From the NCBI GenBank assembly GCA_902557785.1, contig CACEBP010000008.1, forward strand, positions 1-48,624: DNA of 48,624 bases, written 5' to 3'. Positions 1 to 9,125 of this stretch are shown one piece after another. The stretch is from an uncultured Pelagibacteraceae bacterium (GTDB lineage Bacteria; Pseudomonadota; Alphaproteobacteria; Pelagibacterales; Pelagibacteraceae). How positions within the stretch are numbered: position 1 is the stretch's first letter; each line of letters begins with the position of its first letter. Made by a program: the position numbers and the translations under genes. The notes below the pieces were generated by a model, which was not told where the DNA came from, ran no database searches, and was given only the letters and a program-made list of their open reading frames with translations.

Positions 1-1212
1 ACTATTGGATGGGCTGGATTAATTTTTGCAGTTTATGCTTTCAACTATTTATGGGCTCCAATAATAGATAGAGTTAAAATTCCTTGGTTAACAAATAAAA
101 TAGGGCACAGGCGAGGATGGATTGTTTTAATGCAAACAATTATCCTAATAAGTTTAATTTTTTGGAGCATAATTAACCCAACTACAAATTTAGCTCTAGT
201 AATAAGTATTGGACTTATAATCGCGATCGCGTCAGCCACACAGGATATTACAGTCGACGCATTAAGAATAGAACAAATCGGAGAAAATGAAGGCAGATCA
301 ATGCAAGCTGGCGCAGCAATGGCAGTAGTAGGTTGGTGGACCGGATACAAATTAGGAGGTGTAGTGGCTCTTAACTCTGCAGATTTCTTCCAAAATTTTG
401 GTTTTGAAAATTATTGGCAACTAACTTTTTTAATTTTAGGTATTGTAATTATAGCCTGTAATATTGGTCTAATGTTTGTAAATGAGGCCTTACAAACAGC
501 CAGAGGTGAAACTCAAAGTAGGACTGATAAAATGATTGAGGATAAATTAGGTTCTTCTAATTTATTAACAAAAACTCTTGCTTGGCTTACTGGAACGGTT
601 ATAGGGCCTATTACTAGTTTTTTTAAAAAAAATGGTTTTAATATCGCGCTAGCGATATTAGCATTTATTTTTCTATTTAAAATTGGTGAAGCATTTCTAG
701 GAAGAATGTCAGTAATTTTTTATAAGGAGATTGGTTTTACTAAGACAGATATTGCTTTGTATTCTAAAAGTCTTGGGTGGTTAACAACTGTAATTTTTAC
801 CCTGCTAGGAGGGTTGTTCGCTATTAGATCTGGTGTGATAAAAGCTATGTTTGTTTCAGGTATAATGATGGCCTCGACTAATTTGCTTTTTTCCATGCTA
901 GCATGGTCAGGGAAATCCGAATTATTATTTGCTGTTGCAGTGATATTTGATGATATGGCGGCAGCTTTTGCAACAGTAGCTTTTGTTGCTTTCATCTCAA
1001 TGTTAGTAGATAGAACTTACACTGCAACTCAATACGCTTTATTAGCTTCAATCGGAACTGCAGGACGAACAACGTTGGCTGCGTCGTCTGGTGCTTTAGT
1101 AGATTGGTTAAATGGTGACTGGGGTTTATTTTTTATTATTACAGCCGTAATGGTAATTCCATCTCTAATATTTCTTTATATAATTAGACATAAATTAAAA
1201 TTGAATGACTAA
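1..1212 (+). CDS. ampG: AmpG-like muropeptide/MFS permease, 5'-truncated by window edge
   Basis: The frame is open from base 1 to the TAA at 1210-1212, giving 403 visible residues, so the true start lies outside the window. Before the first internal ATG at 130 the frame already reads a membrane helix followed by a charged loop (NYLWAPIIDR, then GHRRGWIVLMQ), which matches the conserved loop between helices 2 and 3 of AmpG-type major facilitator proteins. About ten further hydrophobic segments follow. AmpG imports GlcNAc-anhydro-muropeptides from the periplasm for wall recycling. The gene overlaps the downstream NlpC/P60 peptidase by 8 bases, which supports a joint role in peptidoglycan turnover. 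The family call is good; the exact substrate is inferred. Confidence 0.85.
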   Translation, partial: TIGWAGLIFAVYAFNYLWAPIIDRVKIPWLTNKIGHRRGWIVLMQTIILISLIFWSIINPTTNLALVISIGLIIAIASATQDITVDALRIEQIGENEGRSMQAGAAMAVVGWWTGYKLGGVVALNSADFFQNFGFENYWQLTFLILGIVIIACNIGLMFVNEALQTARGETQSRTDKMIEDKLGSSNLLTKTLAWLTGTVIGPITSFFKKNGFNIALAILAFIFLFKIGEAFLGRMSVIFYKEIGFTKTDIALYSKSLGWLTTVIFTLLGGLFAIRSGVIKAMFVSGIMMASTNLLFSMLAWSGKSELLFAVAVIFDDMAAAFATVAFVAFISMLVDRTYTATQYALLASIGTAGRTTLAASSGALVDWLNGDWGLFFIITAVMVIPSLIFLYIIRHKLKLND

Positions 1213-1942
1213 GTACTTCACAAATAATTTCTCCGTAATTAGTCTTCATAAAAATCCTTCTGTGAAATCTGAGATAGTTACACAGATGATTTATGGTGAT
1301 AGCTTCTCTGTGCTAAAAAGATCAAAAAAATGGCTTAAAATAAAAATTGTAGAGGATAATTACAGTGGCTACGTAAAAAACAAAAAATATTCTAATTTTT
1401 TAAAACCTTCTCATAAAATAAATATACTAAGAGCTAAAATTTATAAGTTTCCAAATAGATTAAAAATAGGAGAAATTTCCTTTGGTTCAAAGATTAAAAT
1501 TACAGGAAGAAATTCAAAATTTTTTAAATTTACTGGAGGTTGGATAAATAAAAAAGATGTAAAGCTTATTTCTTATAAAGAAAAGAATCCTTTTAACAAA
1601 ATAACTGCCTTTAAGAATATTAAATATAAATGGGGTGGTAAATCTTTTAAAGGAATTGACTGCTCAGCACTTGTGCAGATTTTTTTAAATTTTAATAACA
1701 AATTTTGTCCACGGGATGCTAAAGATCAGGTTAAATATTTTAAAAAAAATATAAAATTAAAAAATATTAAAAAAAATGATATTATTTATTGGAAAGGTCA
1801 CGTAGCAGTTGCTCTTTCAAAAAAAAAACTGATTCATGCATACGGGCCAATGAAAAAAACCGTTATAATGGGCATAAATCAAACGATCAAGAAAATAGAA
1901 CAAACAGCTAAGTTGAAAGTAATTGGAATTAAAAGACTATAA
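1205..1942 (+). CDS. SH3-domain NlpC/P60 family cysteine peptidase
   Basis: A 245-aa protein. Residues 1-120 look like two bacterial SH3-type wall-binding modules. Residues 130-245 form an NlpC/P60 domain with the nucleophile Cys153 in GIDCSALVQ, His199 in WKGHVAVAL, and His211 in LIHAYG as the likely third polar residue. Such enzymes cleave the D-Glu/diaminopimelate bond in wall peptides, and the SH3-NlpC arrangement is typical of those acting on recycled cytoplasmic muropeptides. No signal peptide is visible, consistent with cytoplasmic action. Translation is probably coupled to the upstream ampG-like gene through the 8-base overlap. The sequence is very Lys-rich. Confidence 0.88.
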   Translation: MTKYFTNNFSVISLHKNPSVKSEIVTQMIYGDSFSVLKRSKKWLKIKIVEDNYSGYVKNKKYSNFLKPSHKINILRAKIYKFPNRLKIGEISFGSKIKITGRNSKFFKFTGGWINKKDVKLISYKEKNPFNKITAFKNIKYKWGGKSFKGIDCSALVQIFLNFNNKFCPRDAKDQVKYFKKNIKLKNIKKNDIIYWKGHVAVALSKKKLIHAYGPMKKTVIMGINQTIKKIEQTAKLKVIGIKRL

Positions 1943-1950
1943 ATAGCAAA

Positions 1951-1976
1951 GGCAGCTTCAGTCTCCCTCCACTGCC
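1951..1976 (+). other. GC-rich hairpin with CUCCCUCC loop between convergent genes
   Basis: GGCAG (1951-1955) pairs with CTGCC (1972-1976) around a pyrimidine-rich loop holding CTCCCTCC. It lies just after the NlpC/P60 stop and before the 3' end of the convergent autotransporter gene. It is a GC island in an AT-rich gap. No T-run follows, so it is not a standard terminator. It could be a 3'-UTR stability element or a small-RNA loop. Confidence 0.4.
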
Positions 1977-2041
1977 CTTAATCTCAATTTATCTGATTCG
2001 TTAACTTTGTTTAAGACTCTTTTAGGTTGTATGTGGATATT

Positions 2042-2064
2042 AAACTTAATTAAAAATTAAGTTT
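2042..2064 (-). terminator. Possible AT-rich terminator hairpin of the autotransporter gene
   Basis: AAACTTAAT (2042-2050) and ATTAAGTTT (2056-2064) form a 9-bp inverted repeat with a 5-base loop. It spans the stop codon of the minus-strand autotransporter gene. The stem is AT-only and the T-tract is weak, so termination strength is doubtful. Confidence 0.3.
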
Positions 2065-3786
2065 AAATCCTAGATTTCCAATTAAGCTTTTAACATCCTG
2101 ATTAGTCTGTTTTGCTGAAATACCACCAGTGAATTTCCCATTATCTGTAATCTTTTTTTCGTAACCTAAATTAGCAACTAATGAAATCTCTCTTGTAAGA
2201 GCATTATCTTGTTTGTACGTAGCACTTGTGCCATTAATTGAGTAAACCTGTGATTTGTCTCCTACCAAACTTCTAAAATCCAACAACCAACCTAGATTTA
2301 AATTATCCTTATCACTATTTTTTAGATTGTATTTATCAGAAACAAATACAGAAACATTTCCAACTTTTCTATTTCTCCATGAATAATATTTGCTCTCATC
2401 ATAGCTCGGAGTAATTGAAAAATTTCCAGTTAATCCAACATTCGGAATAAGCTTGGAATTAGTTTTTGTTACGCCAGAATGTACTTCAAAAGTTTGGTAA
2501 TTACTGTCTATATTTAATTTTCCTGATGACGTTGTGTTTGTTAAAATTGTTCTCTCACCATCTTTTAAAGTTATACCACCTAAAATATAAGAGTCTAAGT
2601 TTAAAAGATATTTATTGCTTGGAAGGTGCAGTCCAGCAGAAACATTTTGATATGTTATTTTATGATCCGCATCAAAATCTTGAACTCCAGCTTCAAAAGC
2701 AAGAATAAAGTCTGAATTTTCTAAAGGTGAAATTAAATTAGCTCCTACATTAAATAAATCGTACTCTAAAGCTAAATTTGTAGCATGGCCTTTCCGGTTA
2801 AGAAGAGAGGTATAAGTTTCTCCCCAGCCATTACCATCATATAAATTTTCTGAGTCTTTGTATCTATTTAAAAATTGTCTTATGTTTAAAGATTTATAAC
2901 TTAAAAGTTCATCTAATGTTTCGGTTCCTCCTTGGCCTACTGATCCTGCTGATCCTTTTACTACTTGGTTGCCATCAAGATCTTCTAATGTGAATGAACC
3001 CTCGGTTTCATAAAAATAAGATTGACCAGCTCCATGATTAATTTTTAATGTACTTCCAGTTCTTAAACGAGCATCTAATTTTCCAACTACTATTCCTTTG
3101 TCTTTTAAAGTAATTGTAGAATTGTTTCCGTACAATTTGATAGCATCGTTTCCAACATCATTTTTTATTGTTCCGCTATTGGTAACTGAAGAACTTGCAC
3201 CAACTCTTATGGTTGCGTTACTGCTGTCAGAATTTGTCATAATACCACTTGAGTTATTTGTTACTGTAGCTGTGGTATTAGAATCAGCTGCAAAAATTGC
3301 AGAACCTTGGTCTGTTGCTTCAATTGTTCCAGAGTTGGTAATTGTCAATCCTGTAGTGCTATTACTAGTGGATTTACTAATTCTAATTGTATTTCTAGTT
3401 GCAGAAATCTGACCACCAGAATTATTTGTTATGCTTGCATCAGTTGTTCCTTTAACATCTATTGCCACTATTCCACTTGAGCTGATTGTGCCAGAATTTG
3501 AAATTGTTAAATCAGAAGTATCGTCTGCAAAAATACTAACTGTATTTGATGTTATTGTGGAACCAGAGTCAACAGTAACACTTACAGTGTCTCCGGTAAT
3601 GTTTGCAGGTTTAGTTGCGCCAGTATTTAAGGTTGAATTATTTGTAACTGTTAAAAATTCATCGTTCCCATCAATATTTTGCTGACTATTAGTTGTAGCG
3701 CCATCATTTAGAGTTGCGCTGTCAGCTAAGACAACTTGGGATAAGGATAAAAAACTCAAAAAAAGTAAAATTAGCTTCAAATACAT
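2050..3786 (-). CDS. Autotransporter-like outer-membrane beta-barrel protein
   Basis: A 578-aa protein. A clear signal peptide (residues 1-21, ending VVLA) is followed by about 250 residues rich in Asn/Ser/Thr/Gly with recurring ITNSGTI and VTNNSSG motifs spaced by 30-40 residues, the pattern of a right-handed beta-helix passenger. From about residue 310 to the end the protein alternates polar and hydrophobic residues and finishes in LGFKLNF, with the terminal Phe expected of a Bam-inserted barrel. Family knowledge predicts secretion of the N-terminal passenger to the cell surface. No catalytic motif is visible in the passenger, so adhesion or a structural surface role is only a guess. It is a single gene next to tRNA-Ser. 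Confidence 0.8.
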   Translation of the reverse strand: MYLKLILLFLSFLSLSQVVLADSATLNDGATTNSQQNIDGNDEFLTVTNNSTLNTGATKPANITGDTVSVTVDSGSTITSNTVSIFADDTSDLTISNSGTISSSGIVAIDVKGTTDASITNNSGGQISATRNTIRISKSTSNSTTGLTITNSGTIEATDQGSAIFAADSNTTATVTNNSSGIMTNSDSSNATIRVGASSSVTNSGTIKNDVGNDAIKLYGNNSTITLKDKGIVVGKLDARLRTGSTLKINHGAGQSYFYETEGSFTLEDLDGNQVVKGSAGSVGQGGTETLDELLSYKSLNIRQFLNRYKDSENLYDGNGWGETYTSLLNRKGHATNLALEYDLFNVGANLISPLENSDFILAFEAGVQDFDADHKITYQNVSAGLHLPSNKYLLNLDSYILGGITLKDGERTILTNTTSSGKLNIDSNYQTFEVHSGVTKTNSKLIPNVGLTGNFSITPSYDESKYYSWRNRKVGNVSVFVSDKYNLKNSDKDNLNLGWLLDFRSLVGDKSQVYSINGTSATYKQDNALTREISLVANLGYEKKITDNGKFTGGISAKQTNQDVKSLIGNLGFKLNF

Positions 3787-3851
3787 TTTGTGTAATTTAT
3801 TTAAGATAGAATTAATATCAATTTTAAAAAAGCTAATAAAATCCTGGATAA

Positions 3852-3941
3852 TGGCGGAGAGAGAGGGATTCGAACCCTCGAAACGGTTTCCCGTTTACAC
3901 GCTTTCCAAGCGTGCGCCTTCAACCACTCGGCCACCTCTCC
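3852..3941 (-). tRNA. tRNA-Ser (anticodon GGA)
   Basis: On the minus strand the cloverleaf starts GGAGAGGTGGCCGAGTGG and ends CTCTCTCCGCCA, with an encoded CCA. The anticodon stem CACGC/GCGTG encloses the loop TTGGAAA, giving anticodon GGA (UCC/UCU codons). The long variable arm (ACGGGAAACCGT) is diagnostic of a class II serine tRNA. The T-arm is GAGGGTTCGAATCCCTC. Confidence 0.97.
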
Positions 3942-3983
3942 AATAAGATCTTTTTTTTTATAACATATAGTCTATAAAAAAGA

Positions 3984-5024
3984 ATGGAAAATTTAGTAGT
4001 ACTAAATAACGAAAAAATTTCAGAGAAAAATAAAAAATTTTATTGTAGAAATTTTAATTTTAAAATTCTTCCAGAAGGTTTAAATAAATTTTTTAACGTT
4101 CAGTATATTGCTAGAAGATCAAAGTCAGATGAACATCATGAATTAGATTTACAAAATGTTAATATTGCCTCAAACATATTTCAATACATTTATTATGTAA
4201 TTTCAACTTTAAAAAATAAGAATACTAAGTATTATATTATCACAATCAATCCTTACACATTTTTAGCATTTTTATTTTTATTTTTATTCAGAAAAAAAAT
4301 ATTTGTATATCTAATTAGTAGTGGTTATGAGGAATGGAAGTTTATATTAGGATCTTGGTCAGTTTGGATTTATCACATAATGTATTCTGTGATTACCTCA
4401 AATTCTACTGTTATTGCTTTACATGAGAGACTTTTAAAAAACAAAAATGGATATGTAATTGAGTCTTCTACTTTAACTAAAGAATGGTTGCAAAACTTTA
4501 AAAAGCCAGATCTTAACAAAATTAAGTTTTTGAACGTATCAAGGATAAATCCTGAAAAAGGAATTTTTGAATTTTTGGAAATATTCAAGCAATTAAAAAT
4601 CGATGCTGAAATTTCTATTGTGGGTAAAATAAATAATCTTTCTTTAAAAAATAAATTTCAATCAATTATTAAAAATAATTCACATATAAAATTTCCTGGA
4701 TATATCTCTAATAGAAAATTGTTAATAGAGGCTTATGACAATCATAATATTTTAATTCTTCCGTCATACACTGAGGGACAACCGTATGTTGTTGATGAGT
4801 CTCTTGCACGTAGACGTCCGGTTTTAATATTTGAAGATATAAAACATATAATAAAAGGCAGAAAAGGAATTTTTGTATCGGAAAGAAACATTGACTCACT
4901 TACAAAAACTATAAAATATATAATTCAAAATTATTACAATATTCAAAAAGAAATTGAACAAAATAAGTTTCCACTCGAGAAAGATATGTTTAAACAGATT
5001 TCAAAAGTAATAGATAATGCCTAA
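3984..5024 (+). CDS. GT-B glycosyltransferase (family 4-like)
   Basis: A 346-aa protein. The N-terminal half has a hydrophobic stretch near residues 80-130, typical of the membrane-associating N-lobe of GT-B enzymes. The C-terminal half carries the nucleotide-sugar binding lobe: FLNVSRINPEKGIFEFLEIF, then a Rossmann strand (AEISIVGKI), then PSYTEGQPYVVDESLARRRP, the E-x7-E-type motif of GT1/GT4 retaining transferases. It probably adds a sugar in surface polysaccharide assembly. It faces the UDP-sugar epimerase and dehydrogenase genes and overlaps the epimerase 3' end by 4 bases, so the three may serve one pathway. Donor and acceptor cannot be read from the sequence. Confidence 0.85.
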   Translation: MENLVVLNNEKISEKNKKFYCRNFNFKILPEGLNKFFNVQYIARRSKSDEHHELDLQNVNIASNIFQYIYYVISTLKNKNTKYYIITINPYTFLAFLFLFLFRKKIFVYLISSGYEEWKFILGSWSVWIYHIMYSVITSNSTVIALHERLLKNKNGYVIESSTLTKEWLQNFKKPDLNKIKFLNVSRINPEKGIFEFLEIFKQLKIDAEISIVGKINNLSLKNKFQSIIKNNSHIKFPGYISNRKLLIEAYDNHNILILPSYTEGQPYVVDESLARRRPVLIFEDIKHIIKGRKGIFVSERNIDSLTKTIKYIIQNYYNIQKEIEQNKFPLEKDMFKQISKVIDNA

Positions 5025-5929
5025 TCTTTTAATAGTTTTTTTATTCCAACTTTTATCGAAACTTTTGGTTTCCAATTAATATCTTTTTTTATTTTAGATA
5101 TATTAGCTAAAGAGTTCTTGGGCTCACCAGGTCTAATTGGAATAAATTTCTTTTTTCCACCAAATATTTTTGCGATTGTATTTATTGATGTTTTTTTCCC
5201 CGACCCTAAATTATAAATTTTATTAACATATTTACTTTTGATTACTTTTAAAAAAGCACTTGTTAAATCATCAACATGTATAAAATCTCTTGTTTGTTTA
5301 CCGTCGCCAACTATAGTTAATGGTTTCTTATTTCTTCTTTGTGATAAAAAATTACCTATTACTGCACTATATTGTCCTGAATTATTAAATCTAGGTCCAT
5401 ATACATTAAAAAATCTAAAAGAAATATTAGGCATCTTAAACAAATTAGCGTATCGCATAATTAGCTCTTCACCCATAAATTTTGTCACAGCATAAGGGTG
5501 CTGCAAATCAATTTCATCATTTTCTGATATTGGAAGCTTTTTTGGGTTCCCATAACAACTAGATGAAGCAGCATAAATTAATTTTTTTATTTTTGTTTTT
5601 TTTGCTGCCTCTAAAACATTTAAAGATCCAAGGACATTATTTATAAAATATTTTTTCGGATCTTTGATACTAGGAATAATTTCAGCTAGTCCAGCTAAAT
5701 GAAAAATATAGTCAGCTCCTTTAAAATACTTGTCTAAGCTTTTGCTTTTAGAAATATCAATTTTAAAAACTTTTACATTGCTTTTTTTATGATGTGATAA
5801 GTTTGATTTTTTTCCTGAAACAAAATTATCTAGTACAATAACTTTGTGTCCGTTTTTTACCAATGTATCCGTCAGATTACTACCTATAAAACCTGCTCCC
5901 CCGGTAATAATTGATTTTGTAAATTTCAT
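5021..5929 (-). CDS. NAD-dependent nucleotide-sugar epimerase (extended SDR)
   Basis: A 302-aa protein of the GalE/WbpP type. It has the Rossmann motif GGAGFIG (residues 10-16), Ser122-124 in AASSSCYG, and the catalytic pair Tyr146/Lys150 in HPYAVTK. The substrate end has FFNVYGPR and the VGDGKQTRDFIHVDD block of UDP-hexose epimerases. It lies 26 bases downstream of a UDP-sugar 6-dehydrogenase and is probably co-transcribed with it. That pairing resembles TviB/TviC or WbpO/WbpP, which together make UDP-N-acetyl-galactosaminuronate, but UDP-glucuronate or UDP-glucose chemistry is also possible. The protein is shorter than TviC-type epimerases (about 340 aa). Confidence 0.88.
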   Translation of the reverse strand: MKFTKSIITGGAGFIGSNLTDTLVKNGHKVIVLDNFVSGKKSNLSHHKKSNVKVFKIDISKSKSLDKYFKGADYIFHLAGLAEIIPSIKDPKKYFINNVLGSLNVLEAAKKTKIKKLIYAASSSCYGNPKKLPISENDEIDLQHPYAVTKFMGEELIMRYANLFKMPNISFRFFNVYGPRFNNSGQYSAVIGNFLSQRRNKKPLTIVGDGKQTRDFIHVDDLTSAFLKVIKSKYVNKIYNLGSGKKTSINTIAKIFGGKKKFIPIRPGEPKNSLANISKIKKDINWKPKVSIKVGIKKLLKD

Positions 5930-5955
5930 TTTTTTTAAAATGTTTTATTAGTCTT

Positions 5956-7266
5956 TTAAATCCATCCGTTGTCTCCAGACAAATGATAATTGTTTAAATT
6001 CAGTTTTTTCCATGCCCCTTCGTGGTCAATAATTAATTTACAATTTTTTAGATATTTTTCTAAATTTTTTTTAGATATTTTAAATTGTTTATGATCAACG
6101 GCAACAATTAAACAATCAAAACTTGTTAAACCTTTTGGAAAATTAAATGTTTTAACCTTTACGGAGTTGTATATCTCTTTATTGCTGAAATATGGATCAC
6201 ACAATCTCACCTTTAATTTTTTTTTTTGTAAAGATTTTACCAGGGGTATCACCTTTGAAAGTACACTTACTTTTAGATCTCCTTTATATGATAAACCTAG
6301 TATCCCGATTTTTTTAAGTCCTTTTTTTTTTATTGAAGTGGCAATAAATTTGCTCATTCCATCATCTGTTTTAATGGTTTCTCTAAGCAAAGAAAGTTTA
6401 TTAACGTTTTTTACTTGAGAAAGAATATATCTGCTTGACAATGGTATACAGTAACCTCCAGCTCCAATTCCCGGATGAAATGTTTCCAGATTCCATTTTG
6501 TACCAACTAATTTTAAAACCTCTCTTATGTTATCTCTTGGGAAAGCAAGAGAAAGTTGATTAGCTAAAGTAATATCCATATGTCTATATGCATTTTCAAC
6601 ACTTTTGACCATTTCAGAAACTTTGTAGGAGCTAGCAACATGTAGTTTTTTACAGACTATTGATAAAACATCTTTTGTTACAATTGTTGATTTTTTGTCG
6701 GTCGAACCGTAAACTCTATCTAAATTTTCCAAATTTTTACCGCCCTCAATAAACCAATCTCGTCTAGGGGCTATGGATAACAAAATATTTTTACCAACAA
6801 TTAGATTATTTTTACTAAAAAAAGGAATAATTTTTTTATCTGAAACTTTTGGGGCAAGTGTAGATTCTACAATAACTAATGGAGGGATTTTTGAATTTTT
6901 ACTTATTTTTACTATTTTGCTTAGGACGTTAATTAACGGCTTGTAATATGGTCTTCCATCTTTTTCAGTGGGTATGGCTATAAAGTGTACTAAAAAGTCT
7001 TCAGTAATTAAATCTTTATAATTAGCTGTAGCCTTTAAGTAATTTTGTTTTACTAAGCCCTTAATATCGAATCCGAACCATTTTTTGAGATCAGCAAGTG
7101 GTAAGACTCCTGAATTAATTTTTTTAATTTTTTCTTTGTTTATATCAAAACCAACACACTTTATTTTTTTCTTTGAAAAATAAACCATAGTTGATAAACC
7201 AATATAACCAGTTCCCCATACAGCTATTTTAAATTTTTTCGACTTAAGTAAATTTTTGTAGTTCAT
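5956..7266 (-). CDS. UDP-sugar 6-dehydrogenase (UDP-GlcNAc/ManNAc type)
   Basis: A 436-aa protein. It has the N-terminal NAD-binding motif WGTGYIGLS (about 17-25), the central VKSVENAYRHMDI helix, and the catalytic Cys273 in GAGGYCIPLS. The GGYCIP form resembles the GGHCIP signature of the WecC/WbpA/TviB branch (N-acetylated hexosamine dehydrogenases) more than plain UDP-glucose dehydrogenase. A C-terminal UDP-binding domain follows (KKIGILGLSYKGDLKVS). It performs two successive NAD-dependent oxidations at C6 to give a UDP-uronic acid for surface glycans. It is the first gene of a two-gene operon with the epimerase. Confidence 0.88.
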   Translation of the reverse strand: MNYKNLLKSKKFKIAVWGTGYIGLSTMVYFSKKKIKCVGFDINKEKIKKINSGVLPLADLKKWFGFDIKGLVKQNYLKATANYKDLITEDFLVHFIAIPTEKDGRPYYKPLINVLSKIVKISKNSKIPPLVIVESTLAPKVSDKKIIPFFSKNNLIVGKNILLSIAPRRDWFIEGGKNLENLDRVYGSTDKKSTIVTKDVLSIVCKKLHVASSYKVSEMVKSVENAYRHMDITLANQLSLAFPRDNIREVLKLVGTKWNLETFHPGIGAGGYCIPLSSRYILSQVKNVNKLSLLRETIKTDDGMSKFIATSIKKKGLKKIGILGLSYKGDLKVSVLSKVIPLVKSLQKKKLKVRLCDPYFSNKEIYNSVKVKTFNFPKGLTSFDCLIVAVDHKQFKISKKNLEKYLKNCKLIIDHEGAWKKLNLNNYHLSGDNGWI

Positions 7267-7313
7267 AATTTGTAAAATTTAAAAATATACATATTTTTCA
7301 AGCTTATAAAACT

Positions 7314-9125
7314 TTAATTGCTATCCTTATTAATTTTTAAAACACCAATGAACGCCTCTTGTGGTATTTCAACTCTTCCAAATTGTTTTGATCTTGCTTT
7401 TCCTTTTTTCTGTTTTTCTAATAATTTTCTTTTTCGATCTGTAGCACCTCCACCATGAATTTTAGTCAAAACATCTTTTTTAAATCCTTTAATTGACTCT
7501 CTCGCTACTATTTTTCCGCCTATAGCGGCCTGAACTGGAATCATAAAATTGTGCCTAGGTATTAAGTCTTTAAGTTTTTCGCAAACCTGACGTCCTGTTG
7601 TCTGAGCAAAGTCTTTGTGGATTATCATAGCTAAAGCATCCACCGGCTCTGAATTAACTAAAATTCCAAGTTTAACCAGATTTCCCTCTCTATACCCAGA
7701 AATTTCGTAATCAAAACTTGCATATCCACTCGAAATTGATTTGAGTTTATCATTAAAATCAAAAACAACTTCATTTAAAGGCAGATCATATGAAAGCACG
7801 GCTCTTTTCCCTGAGTAACTTAAATTTGTTTGGATGCCTCTCTTGTTCTGACAAATTTTTATTATTGAACCAAGGTATTCATCTGGAGTAATTATTGTAG
7901 AATTAATCCAAGGTTCCTCAATTTTTTCAATTTGTGATGGATCAGGCATGTTAGAAGGATTCTGTAAATCTAAAATTTTACCCTTAGTTTTGTGCACTTT
8001 ATAGATTACTCCAGGTGTTGTGGTAATTAAATTTACATCAAACTCTCTTTCAAGTCTCTCAGTGATAATTTCAAGATGTAATAACCCAAGAAAACCACAC
8101 CTAAAACCTAAACCCAAAGCACTCGAGGACTCTGGTTCAAAAGAAAAACTTGCATCATTAAGCTTCAATTTTGCTAAACCATCTTTTAATTTTTGATATT
8201 CAGAACTATCTACAGGAAAAAGGCCACAAAACACAACAGGTTTGCTCGGTTTAAATCCTGGTAAAGGAATTTCAATAGGCTTATTAGAATCACAAATGGT
8301 ATCTCCAACCTTTGTTTCTGAAAGTGATTTAATTCCAGTAATTATAAATCCTATTTCACCTGAATTTAACTCGTTTATATCGTTTGGTTTAGGCGTAAAT
8401 ACACCTACTTTTTCAATAATATATTCTTTATTATTGGACATTAATTTGATTTTCATATTTTTTTTTAACTTACCGTCAATAACCCTAACTAAAATGACTA
8501 CTCCCAAATAACTATCGTACCAACTATCGACCAATAAACATTTTAACTTTTCATCATTTTTCCCTTTAGGTGGGGGTAATTTATTTATTATCGACTCTAA
8601 AATTTCATCAATACCCTCACCGGTTTTTCCAGAACAAGGAATGGCATTGGCTGTTTCTATCCCTACAACATCTTCAATTTCTTTTTTAGTTTTTTCAATA
8701 TCTGATGCGGGTAAATCTATTTTATTTAAAATCGGTATTACTTCATGATTAATTTCTAAAGCCTGATAAACATTTGCTAAAGTTTGAGCCTCTACCCCTT
8801 GAGTGCTATCAACTATTAAAAGAGACCCTTCACATGCTGATAAAGATCGGCTTACCTCATAGCCAAAATCTACATGACCAGGTGTATCGATAATATTTAA
8901 TATATAATCATTACCATCCTTTGCTTTGTAATTGAGTTTTACAGTTTGCGCTTTAATTGTGATTCCTCTTTCTCTCTCAATATCCATTGAGTCGAGAACT
9001 TGATGTTTCATTTCACGATCAGTAAGCCCACCACACTTATGAATAATCCGATCTGCAATGGTTGATTTACCATGATCAATATGCGCAATTATAGAAAAAT
9101 TACGTATTCTTTTAATATCTGACAT
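7314..9125 (-). CDS. lepA: Elongation factor 4 (LepA), ribosome back-translocating GTPase
   Basis: A 603-aa protein, the usual length. G1 is AHIDHGKST (about 14-22), the switch region has [10 protein letters not shown]3 is DTPGHVDF and G4 is NKIDLP. The C-terminal LepA-specific domain is complete ([39 protein letters not shown]). LepA acts on stalled or mispositioned ribosomes. Its ATG overlaps the pheT stop by one base (TAATG), so it is the last gene of the thrS-infC-rpmI-rplT-pheST operon. LepA is more often next to lepB or signal-peptidase genes elsewhere. Confidence 0.98.
   Translation of the reverse strand: MSDIKRIRNFSIIAHIDHGKSTIADRIIHKCGGLTDREMKHQVLDSMDIERERGITIKAQTVKLNYKAKDGNDYILNIIDTPGHVDFGYEVSRSLSACEGSLLIVDSTQGVEAQTLANVYQALEINHEVIPILNKIDLPASDIEKTKKEIEDVVGIETANAIPCSGKTGEGIDEILESIINKLPPPKGKNDEKLKCLLVDSWYDSYLGVVILVRVIDGKLKKNMKIKLMSNNKEYIIEKVGVFTPKPNDINELNSGEIGFIITGIKSLSETKVGDTICDSNKPIEIPLPGFKPSKPVVFCGLFPVDSSEYQKLKDGLAKLKLNDASFSFEPESSSALGLGFRCGFLGLLHLEIITERLEREFDVNLITTTPGVIYKVHKTKGKILDLQNPSNMPDPSQIEKIEEPWINSTIITPDEYLGSIIKICQNKRGIQTNLSYSGKRAVLSYDLPLNEVVFDFNDKLKSISSGYASFDYEISGYREGNLVKLGILVNSEPVDALAMIIHKDFAQTTGRQVCEKLKDLIPRHNFMIPVQAAIGGKIVARESIKGFKKDVLTKIHGGGATDRKRKLLEKQKKGKARSKQFGRVEIPQEAFIGVLKINKDSN

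Noticed and set aside
3098-3685. Two plus-strand ORFs (104 and 84 codons) opposite the autotransporter passenger
   Set aside because: They are antisense reflections of the Asn/Thr/Ser-rich repeat; the Val/Leu-rich translations arise from its complementary codons.
3098-3786. CRISPR or tandem DNA repeat in the autotransporter gene
   Set aside because: Repeats exist at protein-motif level but the DNA is not periodic and has no constant repeat with spacers.
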